Positions 33,440-40,374 of a stretch of DNA of 56,757 nt are shown piece after piece. Made by a program: the position numbers and the translations under genes. Every line of letters begins with the position of its first letter. The first letter of the stretch is position 1. This DNA is from Nitrospira sp. UBA5698 (lineage in GTDB: Bacteria; Nitrospirota; Nitrospiria; Nitrospirales; Nitrospiraceae). Where the stretch lies: contig DIHK01000072.1 of assembly GCA_002420115.1 (NCBI GenBank), positions 1-56,757 on the forward strand, in the 5' to 3' direction. The notes below the pieces were generated by a model, which did not search any database, was not told where the DNA came from, and worked only from the letters and a program-made list of their open reading frames with translations.

Positions 33440-34404
33440 TGACTGATTCCTCTCATTGGCCCGGCGGTCGGCTTTCCCACCTTCAGGAGCGATGCCCCTT
33501 TCTTACAGAACGCTTCGACCTGATTGGCAATCTGGTGGTAGGCCTCCGCCGTAGGGGTATCAGAGTTAAAGAGCGCAAAAGGTTCTCCGGCATCCGATTG
33601 TGTGACCACATCCGGATCGAGCGGAATTCGCCCGAGGAACGGAACCCCCATGTCGCTCGCAGAAGCTTCCCCACCGCCCTTTCTAAACACATCGATCTGC
33701 GTATGGCAATGTGGACACTCAAGCCCGCTCATGTTTTCCACGATGCCGATGATAGGCACTTCACTATCCTTACAAAACGTCACTGACTTGCGCGAATCGA
33801 GCAGCGCCACTTCCTGAGGAGTCGTGATGATGACAGCGCCGCTGACCTGGCCGAGCAAATCAATGGTGGTAACTGATTCGTTACCGGTCCCCGGAGGAAG
33901 ATCGATCAGGAGAAAATTCAGATCTTGCCAATCGACTCCGCCCAGGAGCTGATTGATGAATTCATACTTATAGGCATCTCGCCAGATAATGGGATCGTCT
34001 GAGTTCTGCAACAGAAACGACATGGAGGCAATCTTCAAATTATACGCCTGGAAGGGAATAATCCCGCCGGAGGTGCTGATCTTGAGCTTCTGTCCTTCGG
34101 CCCCAACCATCTTGGGAATATTAGGACCATGGATGTCCATATCGCAGATGCCGACATGCCATCCCTTGAGAGCCAAACTCACCGCGATATTCGTGGTACA
34201 GGTACTCTTCCCCACACCACCCTTATTGCTCATGATGAGTACCTTGTACTCAATCCGCTCCATCCGCTTGGCCACCAGCCAGCGGCTATGCCCTTCCTTA
34301 TCCTTTTGGCATTGTTCTGTTTCATCACAGATGGCGCAGGCCCACATATAGGTGCACGCATCTCCGCTTCCACTGTTATTGATCACATTGAGTTCACGAG
34401 CCAT
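33436..34404 (-). CDS. Mrp/Nbp35-like Fe-S cluster carrier ATPase
   Basis: 322 residues. The deviant Walker A is SNKGGVGKSTCTTNI, with DMDIHGPNIPKMVG and LIDLPPGTGN downstream. The C-terminal cluster-bridging motif is LECPHCH. Before the P-loop lies an N-terminal cysteine set C17, C23, C26, C32; the last three (Cx2Cx5C) match the ferredoxin-like cluster site of Nbp35 rather than ordinary bacterial Mrp/ApbC. It should carry [4Fe-4S] clusters to target apoproteins. Coupled to moeA and 39 bases after tatC, so it likely serves the same molybdo-Fe-S enzyme. Confidence 0.9.
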   Translation of the reverse strand: MARELNVINNSGSGDACTYMWACAICDETEQCQKDKEGHSRWLVAKRMERIEYKVLIMSNKGGVGKSTCTTNIAVSLALKGWHVGICDMDIHGPNIPKMVGAEGQKLKISTSGGIIPFQAYNLKIASMSFLLQNSDDPIIWRDAYKYEFINQLLGGVDWQDLNFLLIDLPPGTGNESVTTIDLLGQVSGAVIITTPQEVALLDSRKSVTFCKDSEVPIIGIVENMSGLECPHCHTQIDVFRKGGGEASASDMGVPFLGRIPLDPDVVTQSDAGEPFALFNSDTPTAEAYHQIANQVEAFCKKGASLLKVGKPTAGPMRGISQ

Positions 34405-34443
34405 GAATAGTCTTTCTAAGAAACGGTTCGTTCAACATTCCTG

Positions 34444-35388
34444 CTAACGCGGTCGTCCTCCGGGAACTCCCACATAGTCCTCGCCCGTGGAAGCATTCGG
34501 CATCACCATCCCGGCAGCATTCCCACCAACTCCCGATCCTGCCATTGCCGCCGTTGGAACAGACGCCTGGTCGGACTCAGCAGCGGTTTTCTTTCCAAAG
34601 ACTTTCGCGCCAAAAATCCCGACCCAGTAGAGCAGAAACATGGGGCCGGCCATCAGCGTTTGATTGAATGGGTCTGGCGTGGGAGTCAGGATGGCGGCAA
34701 TCACGAATGATCCTAACAGCGCCCACTTCCAATATTGGATCAGAAACGGCGCATCCACCCACCCGAGCTTGGCCATAAGCGTCAGCGCCAACGGCACTTC
34801 AAAAATGAGCCCGAACACCATTAGAAACCAGAGAGCGAATCCGACATATTGCGCAATAGAAATCTGCGGTGCAAATCCTGCGTTGACGCCGTACGAAATC
34901 AAAAAATTCAACGCAAACGGCAGAACGAAAAAAAATGAAAAGCCCGCCCCCGCATAAAACGCCGCCGCGCTGACACACACAAACGGTCCGACAAATCGCC
35001 GTTCTTGGGCGTGCAACCCAGGAACCACGAACCGCCAGATCTCATACAGCAGATACGGCATGGCAAGCACGATGGCACACAAACCCGCCACCTTGACGTT
35101 CTGCCAGAGCGCTTCCGCCGGAGCCAGGAACACAAAAGGCACAGTCGGGAGGTCGGTGGGTTCCCATGTCAACTGACTGGGAACGAACATGTTCTGGAGC
35201 GGAACGCGCAGCCATTTGACAAGCGCGTCGGCATACAAGAAGGTCCCCATGAACACGACCGCCAAGGCGATCACCGCACGGGTCAGCCGGACCTGGAACT
35301 CCACCAGGTGTTCCATGACCGGCATTTTCTTATCTTCCAGTGGCTTGAACACCGAGTCTTGCAGCCACTGGTTCAGTTTGTTCAACAC
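34444..35388 (-). CDS. tatC: Twin-arginine translocase subunit TatC
   Basis: 314 residues with six transmembrane helices. Conserved TatC elements: PVMEHLVEFQVRLTRA near residues 23-38 (LExRxR region), FxxPGLxxxER-like VVPGLHAQERRF, and FGLIFEVPLAL. It recognises twin-arginine signal peptides of folded cofactor proteins. The C-terminal 50 residues are a disordered extension not usual in TatC. Start is GTG 35388 (or TTG 35385) with GAGG upstream. No tatA/B lies beside it. Confidence 0.93.
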   Translation of the reverse strand: MLNKLNQWLQDSVFKPLEDKKMPVMEHLVEFQVRLTRAVIALAVVFMGTFLYADALVKWLRVPLQNMFVPSQLTWEPTDLPTVPFVFLAPAEALWQNVKVAGLCAIVLAMPYLLYEIWRFVVPGLHAQERRFVGPFVCVSAAAFYAGAGFSFFFVLPFALNFLISYGVNAGFAPQISIAQYVGFALWFLMVFGLIFEVPLALTLMAKLGWVDAPFLIQYWKWALLGSFVIAAILTPTPDPFNQTLMAGPMFLLYWVGIFGAKVFGKKTAAESDQASVPTAAMAGSGVGGNAAGMVMPNASTGEDYVGVPGGRPR

Positions 35389-35407
35389 AGAGCCTCGTGC
35401 AAACTGG

Positions 35408-35470
35408 GATCTGTCGATCCGGCGATCTGCCGATCAGGTTTCTGACAATCAACAGATCGACGGATCAACC
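35408..35470. repeat. Period-8 GATC array
   Basis: GATCTGTC GATCCGGC GATCTGCC GATCAGGT from 35408 to 35439, then more degenerate eights ending ATCGACGG ATCAACCA. Six GATC sites fall within about 60 bases. It sits between the degP stop and the tatC start. Confidence 0.6.
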
Positions 35471-35486
35471 AATATCCCTGTGCTTC

Positions 35487-36989
35487 TTACTTCGGATTGA
35501 TCGCCACGAAGAGGCTGTTCCCCTGACGATTGACCAGCAAGACCGCAAGCTCGTCTTTTTTAATTTTCTCGGCGGCCTTTTGGTACTCGCTGAGCGTTCT
35601 GACAGATTCATGGTTGACTTCTTGGATGACATCGCCGCGCTGCAAGCCGGCCGCTTCCGCCTGTCCACCCGATTCCACCGAGGTGATCACCACGCCAACC
35701 GTCTTGGAAGGAATGTTCAATTGGCTCATCAACGCATTGTCCAGCGCCTGGACACGAAGCGATGCCAGCACATTGTCCGGTGGCTTGATCTGCTCTCCCG
35801 CTTCCTTCGGTGGCCCCGGCTCCTTCTTGGCCAAGACTTCATCAGAGGGACGCTCAGCCACCTTCACGGCAATGACCTGTTCCTTCCCTTCGCGGACGAC
35901 CTTCACTTGAGCATCTTTGCCGACGACCGTTCTGGCGACCAGGTTGCGCAGCTGGCTGACCGTCTGCACTTCCTTCCCATTGAATGCCACCACCACATCA
36001 CCCCGCTTGATCCCTGCGGCATGCGAGGGGCCATTTTCATTGACGTCGCTGATCAAGACGCCCTTCCGCTGATCCGGCAGCTTAAAGGATTTTGCCAAGG
36101 CCGGCGTGATCTCCTGAATCGCCACGCCCATCCATCCGCGCACGACTTTCCCGGTCTTTTGGAGGCTATCGACGATATCGAGCGCAATGCTGCTGGGAAT
36201 CGCAAACCCAATGCCCTCCGATCCGCCGGTCCTCGAGAAAATCGCGGTGTTGATCCCGATCAGATCCCCATTCATATTGACGAGCGCCCCACCAGAATTT
36301 CCAGGGTTGATGGCCGCATCGGTCTGGATAAAGTCTTCATAGTCGGCAATTCCCACATTGCCACGCCCCAACGCACTGATAATGCCGAGTGTCACGGTCG
36401 AGCTCAGACCGAATGGACTTCCGACGGCCAACACCAGATCCCCGACCTGAAGCTTCTCATACTCCGCCCACTTAAGTGACGGCAGGTCCTTGGCATCGAT
36501 CTTGACCACCGCCAAATCGGTCTTTGGATCAGTCCCGACAATCTTGGCGGAGAACTCCCGCCGGTCGCTCAGCGTGACAGTAATCTGGGTCGCCCCTTCC
36601 ACAACGTGATTGTTGGTCACGATATACCCGTTGGCATCGAGAATGACTCCCGAGCCGGCACTCTGATCAGGTTTGCCATGCGGGCCGGGAGGGCCATGTG
36701 GAGCCGGCGGAATCGGTGATTCACCGCCAGGCTCATCCCCAGGAGGCGGCGTCCCAAATGGGTTCGGCGGAACCCCTCCTCGCCTCCGACTCCCTTCCCC
36801 TCCACCAGTGACTGCAATGTTCACGACGGCCGGCATCGTCTTTTTCACAATCTCCGAGAACCCCTGGGCCCATGCCGGAGGAACCCCTGAAGCCGAGACA
36901 GGCGACACGCATCCGCTTCCGATCAGAGCAGATACGGCTAATCCACAAGCCATGAGCATGTTCGTCGATTTCTGAGTCCACATGAACAT
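35487..36989 (-). CDS. degP: DegP/HtrA-type periplasmic serine protease
   Basis: 500 residues. Signal region residues 1-34, possibly a lipoprotein (IGSGC, C27). Catalytic triad H128 (NNHVVEG), D158 (KTDLAVV) and S232 (GNSGGAL). A Pro/Gly-rich loop of about 45 residues (64-110) sits in front of the triad. Two PDZ domains follow (about 290-385 and 400-495; VLISDVNENGPSHAAGIKRG and GVVITSVESGGQAEAAGLQRG-like). It degrades or refolds damaged envelope proteins. ATG 36989 has GGAGGA eight bases upstream. Its own promoter is at 37066-37095. A 98-base gap separates it from tatC. Confidence 0.95.
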   Translation of the reverse strand: MFMWTQKSTNMLMACGLAVSALIGSGCVSPVSASGVPPAWAQGFSEIVKKTMPAVVNIAVTGGGEGSRRRGGVPPNPFGTPPPGDEPGGESPIPPAPHGPPGPHGKPDQSAGSGVILDANGYIVTNNHVVEGATQITVTLSDRREFSAKIVGTDPKTDLAVVKIDAKDLPSLKWAEYEKLQVGDLVLAVGSPFGLSSTVTLGIISALGRGNVGIADYEDFIQTDAAINPGNSGGALVNMNGDLIGINTAIFSRTGGSEGIGFAIPSSIALDIVDSLQKTGKVVRGWMGVAIQEITPALAKSFKLPDQRKGVLISDVNENGPSHAAGIKRGDVVVAFNGKEVQTVSQLRNLVARTVVGKDAQVKVVREGKEQVIAVKVAERPSDEVLAKKEPGPPKEAGEQIKPPDNVLASLRVQALDNALMSQLNIPSKTVGVVITSVESGGQAEAAGLQRGDVIQEVNHESVRTLSEYQKAAEKIKKDELAVLLVNRQGNSLFVAINPK

Positions 36990-37010
36990 ATCTGAATTCC
37001 TCCAGGATGT

Positions 37011-37042
37011 GACTCTTGTTCAGAGTCCTATTTGGAAATAGG
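37011..37042 (-). promoter_or_regulatory. Two tandem hairpins in the degP leader
   Basis: CCTATTT/AAATAGG around two bases (37027-37042) and GACTCT/AGAGTC around five bases (37011-37027), sharing base 37027. They lie between the predicted start of transcription and the degP ribosome site. They could be operator half-sites or mRNA structure. Confidence 0.5.
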
Positions 37043-37065
37043 CCCCTACACCAGTTTAACGATCT

Positions 37066-37095
37066 ATTTTACACTACTCGTTCGACCGCCTTCAA
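37066..37095 (-). promoter_or_regulatory. Promoter of degP
   Basis: Minus strand: TTGAAG at 37095-37090, 18-base spacer, TAAAAT at 37071-37066. The -10 matches five of six. Predicted leader of about 70 bases. Confidence 0.55.
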
Positions 37096-37303
37096 AGAAG
37101 AAAAGGTGCGGTGACGAGTGCTCAGCTCGATCTATCTCAATCGGCAAGCAGGTGACGCGTCACTACCGTACCAGACCATCGGTATTGTAAACCAGGCCTC
37201 CGTTCGTAGCCCCGTTGCATTCATATGAGGTTTCCAGTACCGTGACAAACAGTCAGTCCTAATCATCTCATGTAAGAAAGAAGAAGGCCCGGCAAGAGCC
37301 CGA

Positions 37304-39160
37304 ATGAACCGACTCCGCGATATGCACATGCTGACAGAATCTTGGATCGGCGCCGCACTCCTCGTGCTCGCCGGCTGTGCGACGCATCTTGAGTTTCCCC
37401 CAATGGGTACTCCCCTTTCCGCCAGTGCCAAATTGGAAACATCCTCAACCCTCAAGGACCTCTCGCTTCGCTACACGAATACATGCGGGCAACTCCAGGA
37501 AGTTCCGTTAGGGGAACGCTTACAAGACGCGTTACAGCAAGGCCTTCACCGAACCTTTGAACGTGTGATTGTGGACGGAGGAGAAACTGCCGGCCCAGCA
37601 GATCATGTCGTCCAGGTCGACCTCGTTGACTCGTCATTCGACCTCAACAAAGAGGTGCTCTACGACCGTGCTCCGGCCGTCATCCATCTCAATGCGATCG
37701 CCCGTGTCTATGACCGCACGGGAGCGTTACTCCGGCAGACAGACATCTCGGTATCCCGTCAGGAGCGTCTCCGACTCGAACAGGTCTCAAAGAACTGCGA
37801 TTACATCATTGATCCATTCATCCAGGACACTTCGATCGACTTTGCGACCAGAGTCGCCCTCACGGCAAAGCAGGCCGCAGGAAGCCATGACAACCTCAGC
37901 ACAACCGAGCCGACTGTTCCATCACCGGGAACCCTCGCTGTGCCCCCCGCCTTGAGCCCGGCACCTGCCGACCAACCAAACGGTCCTGCTGCTTCATCCA
38001 CCCTCCGATTCAAGGCGCTCTTACTCGATGAAAACAGTGACCTCTTGCTCGAAGGTGGCGAACATATTCGCATCCGCGTGGACGTCGTGAACACAGGATC
38101 AACCCCAGTGGAGCATGCCTCGGCTTCTTTGACTGGGACTCGACTCGCCCTCGAACATTTTCCCACGACCGTCTTGAGAATCCCGCCGCTGCAACCGGGC
38201 CAAACCAGATCGTTGGAGTTTGTCGCCACTCTGCCCCTGCTCGCACAGCCGGAACCAGCTGAAATCCGGGTGATCGTGGATGAACGCAGTGGTGCTGCAA
38301 CCCCACCTCAAACACTGTCCTTCACGATCGCTCCGACGGGAACCAGAGGCGACGATGTCGATCAGGTATCAGCTCAGGTATCACCTGTTCTGCACCCAGA
38401 CACCTCCGTCATTGCCATCGGCCTCAGCTCCACCCTCACACAGCAGATTCCGTCACGCAAACATGCAGCACACGATGCGGAAACAGTCGCCAAGTACTTC
38501 CAAACGCTCGGAGGCGTACCTTCTTCCAATATCGCACTATTGACGGACCGCAAGGCTACGTCAGCACAGATCGAGAAAACCCTGCGCGAATGGCTCCCGA
38601 CTCGTTCGACGAAAGACGGAGTCGTTATTATCTATTTTTCCGGCCAAGCGATGGTCTCCCCGCGGGGAGAGATCTTCCTCGTCCCGTATGACGGAACCAA
38701 GACCCCAACCAGTCTGTATCGTCTGAGTGCGCTGGAATCGGTCCTTGCGAAGCTCAATCCACGGCAGGCCATCTTGATCTTCGACGGAAAGACTGCTGCC
38801 ATTATCGATCAGACCAAGACACCCGCTACTCCTCGATGGGACCTTGACGGGGAGAACACGATTCGATTGATCGCCGTTGAAGGCCTTGCCGCCGGAATCG
38901 ATGACGACAACCATCGTCACGGACTCTTTACCTATTACTTACTACGCGGTCTACGCGGAGAAGCGGATACAAACCGAGATGGGAAGATCACGTTCGGAGA
39001 GGTAAGTGGATTCGTACGACAGAAAGTCGCATGGGCATCAAAATCTCAGTTTAATGCGACCCAACGCCCACAGCTGATCCCGCTGCTGAAACCGGACGAC
39101 GAAGCCGCTGACCTGGTCCTCACGACACTCCCCTCTCTCTCCGCATCGGAAACACCGTAA
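37304..39160 (+). CDS. Lipoprotein with inactive caspase-like domain
   Basis: 618 residues. Lipoprotein signal ends VLAGC (C25). Residues 40-190 form an uncharacterised envelope domain; 230-345 look like a beta-sandwich; 365-600 are a caspase/peptidase C14-like domain (HDAETVAKYFQTLGGVPSSN, VVIIYFSGQAM, LVPYDG). The catalytic His of YFSGHG is Gln (Q448), and the DACHSG motif is replaced by FDGKTA (494-498) with no cysteine. An EF-hand loop DTNRDGKITFGE is at 555-566, as often found in this family. So it is probably a non-proteolytic, outer-membrane-anchored pseudo-caspase. ATG 37304 or 37322; ribosome site weak. Confidence 0.8.
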   Translation: MNRLRDMHMLTESWIGAALLVLAGCATHLEFPPMGTPLSASAKLETSSTLKDLSLRYTNTCGQLQEVPLGERLQDALQQGLHRTFERVIVDGGETAGPADHVVQVDLVDSSFDLNKEVLYDRAPAVIHLNAIARVYDRTGALLRQTDISVSRQERLRLEQVSKNCDYIIDPFIQDTSIDFATRVALTAKQAAGSHDNLSTTEPTVPSPGTLAVPPALSPAPADQPNGPAASSTLRFKALLLDENSDLLLEGGEHIRIRVDVVNTGSTPVEHASASLTGTRLALEHFPTTVLRIPPLQPGQTRSLEFVATLPLLAQPEPAEIRVIVDERSGAATPPQTLSFTIAPTGTRGDDVDQVSAQVSPVLHPDTSVIAIGLSSTLTQQIPSRKHAAHDAETVAKYFQTLGGVPSSNIALLTDRKATSAQIEKTLREWLPTRSTKDGVVIIYFSGQAMVSPRGEIFLVPYDGTKTPTSLYRLSALESVLAKLNPRQAILIFDGKTAAIIDQTKTPATPRWDLDGENTIRLIAVEGLAAGIDDDNHRHGLFTYYLLRGLRGEADTNRDGKITFGEVSGFVRQKVAWASKSQFNATQRPQLIPLLKPDDEAADLVLTTLPSLSASETP

Positions 39161-39273
39161 CTCTCGTAATTCCTCCCTGTTCAAACAGCACAAGATTCGA
39201 ACTCCGTCTGGCAACGTACACGACTAGACCCCAATTTCCTCCCACGATGAATGGAAAGCAGGGATAACCGTTG

Positions 39274-39424
39274 TTAGAACGGTCTCCAGATACCATTCAC
39301 CTTTCTAGGGAAATCAAAGGTCTTCTCAAGTTCTTTGAGTCGATCACCTGAGTAGATTTTTGTGGCTTCAGGTATGTCGACAAATTCACGCATCGGGCGC
39401 CCGAGAGAGGGAAGCCCCATTTTT
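39274..39424 (-). pseudogene. Out-of-frame C-terminus of DUF3800 protein 2
   Basis: After the AAAAA run (39420-39424 on the plus strand as TTTTT) the +1 frame stays open for 48 codons to TAA 39274-39276. It reads MGLPSLGRPMREFVDIPEAT onward, ending NGIWRPF. Removing one A would join it to the upstream frame and give a 254-residue protein, close to the 246 of the other DUF3800 gene in the window. Confidence 0.55.
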
Positions 39425-40039
39425 GCGAAATATCTTTTTAATCAAGAAGATTTTGTATGCAAGAAAATCAGCGGCTTGAAGCGGAACTGTGGCGGGGCAG
39501 TAAATCCCCTCAACGGTGCGGTCCTCCTTATGTTTGAATGATGGCGCCGGGAATTCCTGCTCGTCGAAGTACGCCCTCAATTGACCACTCCCAGGATCCC
39601 CTGACTCATAAATGTATGCGATGGGCGTTTTGACATTTTGCCGTCTAGCCCATAGCTTGACACGTTCTGCACAAGCCAAAGCACATAACACATAGGTATT
39701 GATCTTCGACTTTCTTTTCCTTTCCTGGGAAAAAGATTCTTTCCAATCATTGATCTCGATACCGACACTAAACTTATGGAAGGTATGCTTCTTGATCACA
39801 CCCAACAAATCGCACCATAGGCGTAGTCGCTTATCCGCTTTGCCTTTCCATTCTATAAATTCACCTCTAAAGTTCTGGCAATCTGCGGCATGAAATGTCT
39901 TGAGGTGATAATTACCAAGGACTGCCCGCCATTCATCCGAGAATTCAGACCAAACCTTTGCGCTCGACACAAAACCCGCTACAACCATATAGGGGTGCTC
40001 GTGCTCCTGGCCGCTAGCATCAAAGTACGCAGTGAACAT
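39386..40039 (-). CDS. DUF3800 protein 2, probably frameshifted near its end
   Basis: 217 residues as read. FTAYFDASGQEHEHPYMVVA at the N-terminus and PLQAADFLAYKIF near residue 190 are the DUF3800 motifs. The reading frame ends RKNGASLSRAPDA, which looks unlike the family; the +1 frame after an A5 run supplies a better C-terminus (see 39274-39424). The gene is AT-richer than its neighbours and stands alone, so transfer is likely. Function unknown. The ribosome site at ATG 40039 is weak, but a 19-codon frame with a strong site ends 19 bases upstream. Confidence 0.8.
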   Translation of the reverse strand: MFTAYFDASGQEHEHPYMVVAGFVSSAKVWSEFSDEWRAVLGNYHLKTFHAADCQNFRGEFIEWKGKADKRLRLWCDLLGVIKKHTFHKFSVGIEINDWKESFSQERKRKSKINTYVLCALACAERVKLWARRQNVKTPIAYIYESGDPGSGQLRAYFDEQEFPAPSFKHKEDRTVEGIYCPATVPLQAADFLAYKIFLIKKIFRKNGASLSRAPDA

Positions 40040-40058
40040 ATCTATAAGGGCTGCTGAC

Positions 40059-40118
40059 TCATAAAGGGCCGAGATTGAGACTCATCGCCAGACGCCAACT
40101 GGGGTAATAGGAGTTCAT
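40059..40118 (-). CDS. Possible 19-aa leader peptide before DUF3800 protein 2
   Basis: ATG 40118 with AGGAG seven bases upstream, reading MNSYYPSWRLAMSLNLGPL and a TGA at 40061-40059, 19 bases before the DUF3800 start. The Shine-Dalgarno AGGAGT pairs with ACTCCT just after the start codon (40109-40130), placing the ATG near the loop. It may couple or attenuate translation, or be chance. Confidence 0.3.
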   Translation of the reverse strand: MNSYYPSWRLAMSLNLGPL

Positions 40119-40282
40119 ATTAATACTCCTCTTTATGACACTGGTTCGAACTTCCCGTTACTGAGTCAAGCACAGCACTCACGGCGCAGACAGAACCTAT
40201 GCCGGTTGCTGTCAGAAGTCACGCTCTCGCACAGTATGGTGGAAATCCCACTACTGGCGTGCAGTCGCTCGTGATGTGCCAC

Positions 40283-40320
40283 AAAAAAGAGGGTGGGGAG
40301 TTGCCTCCCCACCCTCTTTT
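40283..40320. terminator. Bidirectional terminator after the five-repeat gene
   Basis: Sixteen-base perfect stem (40285-40300 with 40305-40320) and a TTGC loop, with A and T runs on both sides. It lies 55 bases after the minus-strand stop at 40375. Confidence 0.92.
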
Positions 40321-40374
40321 AACTGGTTTCAGTGTGAGCAGAAACGAATGATCGCCTTTGCTCACGCAGTGCTT

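Larger units (their letters stand above)
36990..37303. other. Divergent control region of degP and the pseudo-caspase gene
   Basis: 314 bases. Holds the degP promoter and two adjacent dyads in the degP leader; the part nearer 37304 shows no clear plus-strand promoter. Confidence 0.5.
40040..40374. other. Intergenic stretch with short leader frame and terminator
   Basis: 335 bases. Contains the 19-codon frame at 40059-40118 (minus) and the bidirectional terminator at 40283-40320. The remainder shows nothing recognisable. Confidence 0.5.

Noticed and set aside
35397..36479. 360-codon open frame opposite degP
   Set aside because: Entirely antisense to DegP catalytic and PDZ domains; no domain of its own.
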